Shown: positions 38,289 through 47,299 of the stretch, piece by piece | Layout: each line of letters begins with the position of its first letter | How positions within the stretch are numbered: position 1 is the first letter of the stretch | Source: DATJKD01 sp963728295 | GTDB lineage: Bacteria > Pseudomonadota > Gammaproteobacteria > Steroidobacterales > Steroidobacteraceae | Length of the DNA stretch: 64,000 nucleotides | Assembly (NCBI GenBank): GCA_963728295.1 | Contig: CAVSKB010000013.1 | Location: 1 to 64,000 of the forward strand | Reading direction: 5' to 3' | Program-made: the position numbers and the translations under genes | The notes under the pieces: generated by a model | Seen by the model: only the letters and a program-made list of their open reading frames with translations | Database searches by the model: none | What the model was told of the DNA's origin: nothing

Positions 38289-39897
38289 TCAGGCACGATG
38301 ATTCGGTTTGCGCAGGTCGAGCAGGATCTCGCGCGCGGCATTTGCGCCGGGCGCCGCCATGACGCCGCCGCCCGGGTGCGTGCCCGAGCCGCACATGTAG
38401 AAGCCCTTCGACCGGTCCGCGGTACTGCGCGAAGCCGGGGAAAGGACGGTTGAACAGCAGCTGGTCCATCGTCAGCTCGCCCTGGAAGATGTTGCCCTCG
38501 GTGAGGCCGACCTCGGCCTCGAGCTCGCGCGGCGTGCGCACTTCGACGTGGCGGATCAGCTGCTTGAAATTCGGGCTGTAGCGCGCGATCTGGTCGAGCA
38601 CCGTGTCTCGGAACCCGTCGCGGTCCTCGTCGGTCCAGTCGCGGCCGTGAATCTTCGGCGGCACGTACTGCACGAACACCGACATGAAATGCTTGCCGGG
38701 CGGCGCCATGGTCGGGATCGGTCATCGACGGGATCAGCAGGTCGAGGTACGGATCCTTCGACCAGGTGCCGTTCTTCCAGTCGTCATACGCGCGCTCGTA
38801 GCGCTCGAGCGAGTCGAGGAAGTGCATGTCGCCGAAGCGCAGCGGGTTGTCGCTGCCCGAGCGCCGGGAACTCCGGCAGCCCGTCGAGCGCGATGTTGAG
38901 CTTGCCCGAAGAGCCGCGGATCTTGAACTCGCGCGCCCGCTTGAGAAACGCCGGAGGCAGGTCCTTCTCGTCGAAGAGCTTGAGGAAGGTGCGTTTCGGA
39001 TCGAGGTTGGAGACGACGATGTTCGCGCGGTACTCGTTGCCGTTCGCGGTCGCGACCCCGGTCACCCGGCCGCCGCGCACGAGCACGCGCTCGACCGGCG
39101 CGTCGGTGACGATCTCGCCGCCGTGAGCCTTGAACGCCGAGCGCGATCGCCTTCGACACCGCGCCCATGCCGCCGCGAGCGAAGCCCCAGGCGCCGATCG
39201 AGCCGTCGACGTCGCCCATGTAGTGATGCAGCAGCACGTACGCCGTGCCCGGCGAGTAAACGCCCATGGCGGAGCCGATGATGCCGCTGCCCGAGAGGTG
39301 CGCCTTGACCAGGTCGGACTCGAAGTACTCGCTCGAGGAAATCGGCGATGCTCATCGAGTAGAAGCGGATCGTGTCGTAGATGACCTGCTCGCCGAGCTT
39401 CGCGAATTCCTTGCCGAGATAGATCATCTCGCGGATGTCGCGCGGCTTGAACGAGGTCGGATCCGGCGGCGTGCGCAGCAGCAGCGGCCGGATGAACTTG
39501 CACTGGCGCATCACGTCGGTCGAATACCGGTGATAGGCGTCCGCGTCGCGCGCGTTGTGGCGCGCGAACTCGCGCCGCTGGACGTGCGTCGTCGGTGTAG
39601 TTGCCGAGGATGTCGCCCGTTGCGCGTGAAGGTGACGCCGCCGCCATAGGGCACGACCTGCAGGCCGTGCTTCGCGAGCTCGAGGTCGCGGAACAGCTCC
39701 GGCCGGAGCAGGCTGCATACGTAGGAGCAGTTCGAATAGATCCAGCCCTCCTGGATCTCGCGGCTGACCGCGGCGCCGCCGATCCACGGATTGCGCTCGA
39801 GCACCAGGACCTTGAGCCCGGCCCGCGCGAGGTAGGCGGCGTTCGTCAGGCCGTTGTGGCCCGCGCCGACCACGATCGCATCGTAGTTCGTCACCAT
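38289..39897 (-). CDS. phytoene-desaturase-like FAD oxidoreductase, frameshifted (copy 2)
   Basis: About 535 residues. It begins YDAIVVGAGHNGLTNAAYLA with LKVLVLERN (complete dinucleotide fold) and GGAAVSREIQEGWIYSNCSY. A central part is KEFAKLGEQVIYDTIRFYS, and the end is FYMCGSGTHPGGGVMAAPG, then LDLRKPNHRA and a stop at 38289. At least six breaks occur (about 39600, 39340, 39265, 39145, 38865 and 38710). Similar in layout to copy 1, which it precedes by 11 bases, so the two probably arose by tandem duplication and may form a heterodimer or act on successive intermediates. Confidence 0.8.
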
Positions 39898-39929
39898 CTA
39901 TTTCCGCCTAGCTTGCGCACCGCGCCGGC

Positions 39930-41250
39930 TCAGGGCTCGGCTGCCTGCGAACAACCCGATCGACTGCCGTCTTCGAACCGCTGCAGCGTCTCGTCGAGAC
40001 AGCGCTCGTCGTGCGCCTCGCAGACGAACCAGGGTTCGCGGGAATCCGGCTCGCAGAGCACGCCGAGGTCGTGCAGTTGCGGAGCCAGTGCTTCGTAGAA
40101 AGTGTAATCGCTCCGGGCCCAGTCGCGGTAGTCGCGCGGCGGCGTCTCGCTGAAGAACAGGCCGCTCATCGACGGGATGGCCGCTGAACGAATGGCGGAT
40201 GCCGCGCTGCGCGAGGATCTGGCTGATCCCGCTGCGCAGCTTCGTGCCGTACTCCGCGATCGACCGCAGCGCCGGCGTCTCGTCGAGGATCTCGAGCGTC
40301 TTCTCGGCGGCGGCGAGCGCGACCGAATGGCAGGTGAAGGTGCCGCCGTGCACGACGCCGTCGCCGAGCTTGCGCATGATGTCCTCGCGCCCTGCGACCA
40401 CGCTGATCGGGTAGCCGTTGCCCATTGCCTTGGCGAAGGTGCAGAGATCCGCCTTGACGCCCATCAGCTCCTGCACGCCGCCGCGCGCGACGCGGAAACC
40501 CGTCTTTACCTCGTCGATGATCATCAGGATCCCGTAGCGGTCGCAGAGCGCGCGCGCGTCGCGCAGGTATTCCCGGGTCGCCGAGATCGAGCAGCAGTTG
40601 CCCATGATCGGCTCGATCAGGAACGCGGCGATCTCGTGCGCCGTAGGCCTTGAACACGCTCTCGAGCCGGTCGGCGTCGTTCATCGGCACCGCGTGGAGC
40701 AGCCCGCGCAGGATGGCGGGCACGCCAGCGCTGTACGGTACGAGGTGCGGGTCGCCGGAGGCGGGCTTCCAGTCCTCGATGGCGCGTGTACCAGAGCGCC
40801 GCGTCGAACACGCCGTGGTAGCCGCCCTCGACCACGACGTAGGAGTCCTTGCCGGTGTAGGCGCGCGCGAGGCGCAGTGCCGCCATGACGGCCTCGGTGC
40901 CGGAGTTCGAGAAGCGCACCAGCTCGGCGGCCGGCACCATCCTGGCGATGCGTTCGGCCACCGCGTACTCGCGTTCGGTCGAGAGGGCGAATACACCGCC
41001 GATCTCGATGCCCGTTGCGGGCGGCCGCGTCGACGCGCGGGTCGGCGTAGCCGAGGATGCAGGGTCCGTAGGCCATCCGGTAGTCGATGTATTCGTTGCC
41101 GTCGATGTCGCGCACGCGGGCGCCCTTGGCGCCGGCGACGTAGATCGTCTTGTCCTCGCCCCAGTAACGGAAATTGGACGAGACGCCGAGTGGCAGACGC
41201 GTGATGGCCTTGCGGAAGTGGGCGTTCGATCGGCTGAGGCTGCGTGTCAT
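39930..41250 (-). CDS. class III aminotransferase (HemL/omega-transaminase-like), frameshifted
   Basis: About 440 residues. PLP features: RFSNSGTEAVMAALRLARAYT (phosphate site), GGYHGVFDAALW, MIIDEVKTGFRVARGG (Asp to pyridine nitrogen), and the Schiff-base lysine in CTFAKAMGNGYPISV; HGGTFTCHSVALAAAEKTLE follows. The catalysed step is likely transfer of a terminal amino group. Breaks are near 41020, 40785, 40640 and 40180. The start at 41250 has AGGAGG seven bases upstream. First gene of the leftward operon, divergent from the second TetR gene, with the operator-like palindrome between them. Confidence 0.85.
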
Positions 41251-41328
41251 GGCCTGGCCTCCTGGCCGTGTTTTTGTCCGGTGGAAGGCGCACAGGCTCC
41301 CACAAAACGCCCCCCGCCGTCCACGCTC

Positions 41329-41346
41329 ACTGAATAGCCATTCATT
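41329..41346. promoter_or_regulatory. TetR/BetI-like operator candidate, copy 2
   Basis: ACTGAATAGCCATTCATT, with arms TGAAT and ATTCA centred at 41337/41338, lies 79 bases from the aminotransferase start and 62 bases from the TetR frame start. It is placed to control both divergent operons. It aligns gap-free with copy 1 at 24467-24484, consensus ACTRAATRGYCRTTYAT. Confidence 0.6.
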
Positions 41347-41407
41347 CATTGCATTGCGTGATGGAACCGGTACCATTGGCCGCACCGGCCCATACGGCAG
41401 GATCTAA

Positions 41408-42098
41408 GTGTTTGATTATCCAGGAGTTGGATCCCTGACGACCAAGGCAGCCCGGCGCGCCGCGCCGCGGCGCCGCACGGCTCCCCCGGCCGAACGGCGC
41501 AAGCAGCTGATCGAGGCCACGATCCGCTGCGGTGGCGAACCGCGGACTCGCGGATACCACGATCGCGACCGTTGCACGCGAGGCGGGTCTGAGCCAGGGC
41601 ATCATCAACCTTCATTTCCAGACCAAGGAACGTCTCCTCACCGAGACCCTGCGCTTCCTCGCCGACGAGTACCGGAATGCCTGCAGTGAGGCAGCGGCCC
41701 GCACGGACGGCTCGCCCGAGGCCGGGTTGAAAGCCATGGTCGAGCTCGACTTCCAGCGCGGCATCTGCGAGCGGAACAAGCTCGCGGTCTGGTTTGCATT
41801 CTGGGGCGAGCGGAAGTTCCGCCCGACCTACCGCCGCATCTGCGCCGAGCGGGACAGATCCTACGACGACATGGTGCGCGTACTGTGCGCGCGGCTCTGC
41901 GAGCAGGGCGGCTATACCGAGGTCGACGCCGCGCTCGTCGCCGACGGTCTGTCGGCCCTGACCGACGGTCTTTGGCTCGATCTGCTGGTGCGGCCCGAAT
42001 CGATGAGCCGGGAGCTCGCGCGACGAATCGGCCTGACCTACCTGGCCGATGCATTTCCGCGACATTTCGAGCGGCCATCGGCGACTGGACGGAGGTAG
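41408..42098 (+). CDS. TetR family transcriptional regulator (BetI-like), one frameshift
   Basis: About 230 residues. The helix-turn-helix is IATVAREAGLSQGIINLHFQ with KERLL, and the C-terminal domain has ERNKLAVWFAFWGERKFRP and DGLSALTDGLWLDLLVRP, a BetI-like ligand domain. The first 35 codons are in a different frame, joined near 41527-41532 (one extra G in TGCGGTGGCG). The frame opens at GTG 41408; however, AGGAG eight bases before a CTG at 41435 hints that the real start is that CTG (or an ATG misread). It heads the rightward operon, and the next gene starts seven bases after its stop. Confidence 0.85.
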
Positions 42099-42104
42099 AC
42101 GGCC

Positions 42105-43277
42105 ATGCGGATTCCACTCGACGCAACGCGGCGGAGGCCTGGCGCGAACGCGCAGCGCGATTCGCGACCGAGGAACTGATTCCGTGGGAGGTCGAGGCGG
42201 AGCTCAACGAAGGGCGCCTGCCGCCCGAGGTCAAATCGCGGCACAAGAAGCTCGCCATCGAGCTCGGCTTCAGTGCCATGGACGTGCCGGCGGCACATGG
42301 CGGCCGCGACGCCCGCATGGTGGAGCAGGTCGCGGTCTGGGAGCAGCTCGGCCGGGTGACCAATGCGCTCTGCTGGTGCTTCTCCGAGCCTCACCGCTGG
42401 ATGTTCGAGGCCTGCACCGCCGATCAGCTTTCGCGCTACGTGCTGCCGCTCATGATCGGCAAGCGCAAGGAGTGCTATGCGATCACCGAGAGCGGCCCCG
42501 GTTCGGACCCCGACTCGATCGAGACCACCGCCACGCGTTGCCCCGAGGGCTATCGGATCTCAGGCGAGAAGTGGTACGTCACCAGCGCCAACCACGCGGA
42601 CTACTTCATCCTGCAGGCAGGGCTCGCGGACGGACCGCATGCCGGCTCGCAGAGCCTGTTCTTCATCGACAGTGACACACCGGGCATCGAGCTCGTCCGT
42701 ACGCCGCCCTTCAGTCACACCTTCAGCGATCACCACCCGATCTACCGCTTCAACGACGTGATCGTGCCCGAGCAGCAGCGCCTCGGCTCTGAAGGCGACG
42801 GGATGCAGTACTCGCACGCCTGGTTCCGACGTGAACGGCTGATGATCGCCGCGCGCTGCTGCGGGGCGGCGAGCCGGCTGATCGAGGAGGCCACCGCGTT
42901 CGCCTCGCACGCGCATGGTAGGCGGCGAGCCGCTGTCCGAACAGCAGATGATCCAGGCCATGCTCGCCGACAGCGTCACGGAGCTTTGGGCGGCGCGACT
43001 CATCACCTACGAGGCGGCGCGGGCGCACGACAGCGGCGAGGAGCTCCGCTCACTGCATGCGCGCTGCTCGATCGCGAAGCTTTACGCTTCCGAGGCGGCG
43101 AACCGCATCGCCGACCGGGTGATGCAGATCTTTGGCGGCCGTGGGTACATGCGCGAAAATTCCGCCGAGCGGTTTTTCCGGGAGCTGCGTGTGGACCGAA
43201 TCTGGGAAGGCACGAGCGAGATCCAGCGCCTCATCATCGCGCGCGCACTGCTGAAGCGCGGTCTCGAGGGCATGTAG
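42105..43277 (+). CDS. acyl-CoA dehydrogenase family protein, frameshifted
   Basis: About 390 residues. FATEELIPWEVEAELNEG near the start and YAITESGPGSDPDSIETTA (FAD/substrate site), ISGEKWYVTSANHAD, FNDVIVPEQQRLG, RERLMIAARCCGAA and MQIFGGRGYMRENSAERFFR, then RIWEGTSEIQRLIIAR with the catalytic glutamate. The start ATG at 42105 follows the TetR stop; a missing base near 42124 (GCAACG for GCAAACG) would connect it. A second break lies near 42917. The reaction would be alpha,beta-dehydrogenation of an acyl-CoA, feeding the enoyl-CoA hydratase encoded in the divergent operon. CaiA-like flavoproteins of carnitine metabolism are relatives. Confidence 0.87.
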
Positions 43278-43280
43278 CTC

Positions 43281-44378
43281 GTGTCGTGGCTCCGGCCGGT
43301 CCTGCTCTGCGTTGCGATCGCGTCGCAGGCCGCCGCGGCAGCGGCGGCGCGGGAGGCGAAAGTCCTGAACGTGTTCACCTGGCCCGATTACATCGCGCCG
43401 AACACGATCGCCGACTTCGAGGCCGAGTACGGCATCAAGGTCAACTACGACACTTACGATTCGACGGAGATGGCGGAGGCGCGGCTGCTGGCGGGCCGGA
43501 CGGGTTACGACGTCGTCGTGCATGCCGAGCGCTATTCAGCGCGCTTGATCCCGATCGGGATCTACCGGCCGCTCGACCGACGGAAGCTCACCAACTGGAA
43601 GAATCTCGATCCGTGGGTGCTCGAGACGCTGCAGGCCAACGACCCGGGCAACCGTTACGGCGTGCCTTATCTCTGGGGCACGACCGGATTCACCTACAAC
43701 GTTAAGATGATCCGCGAGCGGATGCCCGACGCGCCGGTGGACAGCGGTGACATGATTTTCAACCCCGAGGTCGCACGGCACTTCGCCGACTGCGGCATCA
43801 CGTTCCTCGACGAGCCGACCGACGTCGTCCCCATGGTGATGCTGCACCTCGGGCGCGATCCGAACAGCCTGGATCCGAAGGATCTCCGGGACGCCGAGGC
43901 GGTGCTGAAGAGCGTACGGCCGTACATCCGCTACTTCAGCTCCGCGAAGATGCTGATCGACCTGCCGAACGAGGAGGTGTGCATCGCGATGAGCTGGTCG
44001 GGGGATTACGCGCAGGCAATGTGGCGCGCCAGGCAGGTCGGCCGGCCGATCGATCTTGCCTACACGACACCGCGGGAAGGAACCCTGGCGTGGTTCGACC
44101 TGTGGTTCATCCCCGCGGATGCGCCTCACCCGGACAACGCGCATCTGTTTCTCAACTATCTGTTGCGGCCCGAGGTCATCGCTGCGATAAGCAACGAGAC
44201 GCGCTATGCAGCGCCGAACCGCAAGGCGCGACCGTTCCTGCTTCCCGAAGTACGCGACGATCCTGCCGTTTACCCGCCAGAAGAGGTCCGGGACAGGCTG
44301 CACAAGGGATACCTGCACAGCCCGAAGGAAGAACGCCTGCGATCGAGGCTGTGGTCGCGCGTCAAGACAGGCCTGTGA
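43281..44378 (+). CDS. potF: periplasmic polyamine-type binding protein (PotF/PotD-like)
   Basis: An intact 365-residue solute-binding protein with a signal peptide (LRPVLLCVAIASQAAAAAA). The polyamine-binding fold is clear: VLNVFTWPDYIAPNTIADFE near the mature start, DVVVHAERYSARLI, YGVPYLWGTTGFTYN and AMSWSGDYAQAMW plus GTLAWFDLWFIP. The positions that bind putrescine in PotF (WxDY, W-x-x-D and FxD) are occupied by equivalent residues. It starts with GTG three bases after the acyl-CoA dehydrogenase stop. It delivers substrate to the PotG-H-I transporter that follows directly. Confidence 0.9.
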   Translation: MSWLRPVLLCVAIASQAAAAAAAREAKVLNVFTWPDYIAPNTIADFEAEYGIKVNYDTYDSTEMAEARLLAGRTGYDVVVHAERYSARLIPIGIYRPLDRRKLTNWKNLDPWVLETLQANDPGNRYGVPYLWGTTGFTYNVKMIRERMPDAPVDSGDMIFNPEVARHFADCGITFLDEPTDVVPMVMLHLGRDPNSLDPKDLRDAEAVLKSVRPYIRYFSSAKMLIDLPNEEVCIAMSWSGDYAQAMWRARQVGRPIDLAYTTPREGTLAWFDLWFIPADAPHPDNAHLFLNYLLRPEVIAAISNETRYAAPNRKARPFLLPEVRDDPAVYPPEEVRDRLHKGYLHSPKEERLRSRLWSRVKTGL

Positions 44379-44385
44379 TCCAGCC

Positions 44386-45556
44386 GTGAAAGAGAACGGA
44401 AACGGTGGCTCGAAGCAGACGGCGCTCCAGGCACGGCAGGCCAGCGGTGCGCAGGAGCGGGCTGGCCCACCGCTGGTGCAGATCCAGGGCCTGACAAAGC
44501 GCTTTGACGGCGTCGCCGCGGTCGACGATGTCTCGCTCGACATCAGGCGCAACGAGCTGTTCGCGATCCTCGGCGCCTCGGGCTGCGGCAAGTCCACGCT
44601 GCTCAGACTCCTTGCGGGGTTCGAGCAGGCCGACCTCGGGGAGGATCCTGATCGACGGCGTCGACGTGACGGACGTGCCGCCCTACGAGCGGCCGGTCAA
44701 CCTGATGTTCCAGTCGTACGCGCTCTTTCCGCACATGACCGTGGCGCAGAACATCGGCTACGGTCTGAAGAAAGAGGGCGTGCCGGCGGCAAGGATCCGC
44801 GAGCGCGTCGCGGAGATGCTCGCGCTGGTGAAGCTCGAGCCGCTTGCGGCCCGCAAGCCCGACAAGCTCTCGGGCGGCGAGAAGCAGCGCGTCGCGCTCG
44901 GCCGGGCGCTGGTGAAACGCCCGAAACTGCTGCTGCTCGACGAGCCGCTCGCGGCCCTCGACAAGAAATTGCGCGAGCACACCCAGTTCGAGCTCTCGAA
45001 CCTGCAGTACCAGCTCGGCACCACCTTCGTCGTCGTGACGCACGACCAGGACGAGGCCATGACGCTCGCAAGCCGCATCGCGGTCATGGCGCAGGGGCGC
45101 ATCGCCCAGGTCGGCACGCCCGGCGAGGTGTACGAGTACCCGGCCAACCGCTACGTCGCGGATTTCGTCGGCAACATCAACCTGATCGATGGCCGCGTTA
45201 CCGGTGCTGCGAACGGCCGTCTGTCACTGCGTTGCGATTCGCTCGAGGCCGACCTGGTCGCCCATTCCGAGGAAGCGCTGACGACCGGCACGGGCATCTG
45301 TGTCGCCGTCCGTCCCGAGAAGATCACGATCAGCCGGCAGCCGCCGGATGGGGCGGATCGCAACGTGCTCAAGGGCGTGGTCTGGGACCTCGGCTACTTC
45401 GGCGACCAGTCCTTGTATCGCGTGCGGCTGCCGAGCGGTGCGATCGTCCAGGTGAGCGCCCAGAACCTGCGCCGCTCGGCGAGCCTGACCGTCGAGTGGG
45501 ACGACGAGGTTTATCTCTCCTGGGACGTGGCCAGTACCATCCTGCTCCGCGAATGA
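44386..45556 (+). CDS. potG: polyamine ABC transporter ATP-binding protein, one frameshift
   Basis: About 390 residues. Walker A GASGCGKST, Q-loop in NLMFQSYALFPHMTV, signature LSGGEKQRVALGRAL, Walker B LLLLDEPLAALD and switch THDQDEAM, followed by a TOBE domain (DFVGNINLIDGRVTG; VRPEKITI). The start GTG 44386 is eight bases after the potF stop. The frame breaks at the four-G run 44638-44641: dropping one G rejoins QADLG to RILIDGVDVTDVPP. Its stop overlaps the next ATG as ATGA. It energises uptake of the substrate bound by PotF. Confidence 0.92.
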
Positions 45557-46471
45557 GCGACGAAACCGCAACGCTCGGCGACGCGCGCGCAACGCTGGCT
45601 GCGGCGGGCGGTCGCGCTGCCCTACGTCTGGCTGCTGCTCTTCTTCCTCGCGCCCTTCCTGATCATCCTCAAGATCAGCGTGGCCGAGCCGCTCGTGGCC
45701 CAGCCGCCGTTCACCCCGCTGTTCGAGTGGGGACAGCGCGGAATCGAGGGGCTGAGAGTCACCTTCGAGAACTACGCGTTCCTGTTCCAGGACGGTTACT
45801 ACGGGATCATCTACCTGTCGTCGCTCAAGATGGCGGCGATCGGCACCGCGCTTTGCCTGGTGATCGGCTATCCGATGGCGTATTACATCGCACGTCAGCC
45901 CGCGCGACGCCGCCAGGTGCTCCTGCTCGCGGTGATCCTGCCGTTCTGGATCTCGTTTCTGCTGCGCGTCTATGCGTGGATAGGTCTGCTCAACAACCGC
46001 GGCGTCATCAACGACATCCTGCTCGCCCTGGGCGTCATCGACGAGCCGCTGACACTGCTCTACAACGATTTCGCGGTCTACCTCGGGATCGTCTATTCCT
46101 ATCTGCCGTTCATGATCCTGCCGCTGTACGCGAACCTCGAACGCCTCGACATCGACCTGCTCGACGCGGCCGCGGATCTGGGCGCCCGCCGCTGGCAGGC
46201 CTTCATCGATGTGACGCTCCCGCTGTCGGTGCCGGGCATCGTCGGTGGCTGCCTGCTGGTGTTCATTCCGGCCGTCGGCGAGTTCACGATCCCGGCGCTT
46301 CTCGGTGGCGCCGATACGCTGATGATCGGCCGGGTGCTGTGGGACGAGTTCTTCATCAGCCGTGACTGGCCGGTCGCCTCGGCGGTGTCGATCATCCTGG
46401 TGCTGTTGCTGGTAGCGCCGATCGTGTGGTTCCAGCGCGTCGAAACCCGCGAGCAGGAGGCCGCGCGATGA
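45553..46471 (+). CDS. potH: polyamine ABC transporter permease, one frameshift
   Basis: About 305 residues with six predicted membrane helices, the first being VWLLLFFLAPFLIILKISVA. The EAA loop that contacts the ATPase is LDAAADLGARRWQAFIDVTLP. The start ATG overlaps the potG stop. The frame breaks near 45606-45608, where dropping one G from GGG rejoins the short N-terminus to ALPYVWLL. The remaining frame runs to 46471. Its stop overlaps the next ATG (GATGAGG). It forms the membrane channel together with the PotI-like protein. Confidence 0.92.
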
Positions 46472-47277
46472 GGCGCCGCTCCCTCGGACTCCTGAGCATC
46501 GTGGCGTTCGGCTACGCCTTTCTTTATGTCCCGATCCTCTCGGTCGTGATCTACTCGTTCAACGACTCGCGCCTCGTGACGCTGTGGGGCGGTTTTTCGC
46601 TGAGGTGGTACGCAAGCCTGCTCGAGAACGAGGAGGTTCTCGAAGCGGCGCTCCTCAGCCTGCGGATCGCGGCCGTGAGCGCCACGCTCGCGACCGGTCT
46701 CGGCGCCCTGGTGGCGCTCGGGCTGCAGCGGCTGACCAGGTTGCGCGGGCGGCTGCTGCTCGCCGGCATGATCACGGCGCCGCTCGTGATGCCCGAGATC
46801 ATCACAGGTCTTTCGCTCCTGTTCCTGTTCATATCGATGGCGGAGTGGATCGGCTGGCCGGCGACGCGCGGGGCGACGACGATCACGATCGCCCACATCA
46901 CGTTCTCGATGGCCTACGTCGCCGTCGTCGTGCGCTCGCGTCTCTCCGGGATGGACGAGTCGCTCGAGGAAGCGGCGATGGATCTCGGCGGCAGGCCGCT
47001 GGCCGTTTTCTTCGATATCACCGTTCCGATGCTGCTCCCGGCGCTGGTATCGGGCTGGCTGCTCGCATTCACCCTGTCGCTGGACGATCTCGTGATCTCG
47101 AGCTTCGTGTCGGGACCGGGCGCAACGACGCTGCCGATGCTGATTTTCGCCAAGGTGCGACTGGGGGTGACGCCGGACATCAACGCGATCGCGACCATCA
47201 TCATCGTGCTCGTGGCGATCGGCGTGATCACGGCGGCACTGATCTCGCGCCGGCGCGAGAGTGCGGCGGCGCCGTGA
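46468..47277 (+). CDS. potI: polyamine ABC transporter permease
   Basis: An intact 269-residue protein with six predicted membrane helices (first LLSIVAFGYAFLYVPILSVVIY). The EAA loop is LEEAAMDLGGRPLAVFFDITVP, and TLSLDDLVISSFVSGPGATTLP is the typical PotC/PotI stretch. It begins four bases inside the potH stop. Second channel subunit of the same importer. The next gene starts 22 bases later. Confidence 0.93.
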   Translation: MRRRSLGLLSIVAFGYAFLYVPILSVVIYSFNDSRLVTLWGGFSLRWYASLLENEEVLEAALLSLRIAAVSATLATGLGALVALGLQRLTRLRGRLLLAGMITAPLVMPEIITGLSLLFLFISMAEWIGWPATRGATTITIAHITFSMAYVAVVVRSRLSGMDESLEEAAMDLGGRPLAVFFDITVPMLLPALVSGWLLAFTLSLDDLVISSFVSGPGATTLPMLIFAKVRLGVTPDINAIATIIIVLVAIGVITAALISRRRESAAAP

Positions 47278-47299
47278 ACGTCATCGGAGTCGGCGAGCC

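Noticed and set aside
37735..38709. Frame joining the end of one FAD oxidoreductase to the start of the next
   Set aside because: A stop at 38289 in the corrected frame and a separate MTDRN start at 38277 show two genes; the fusion is an artefact of a frameshift.
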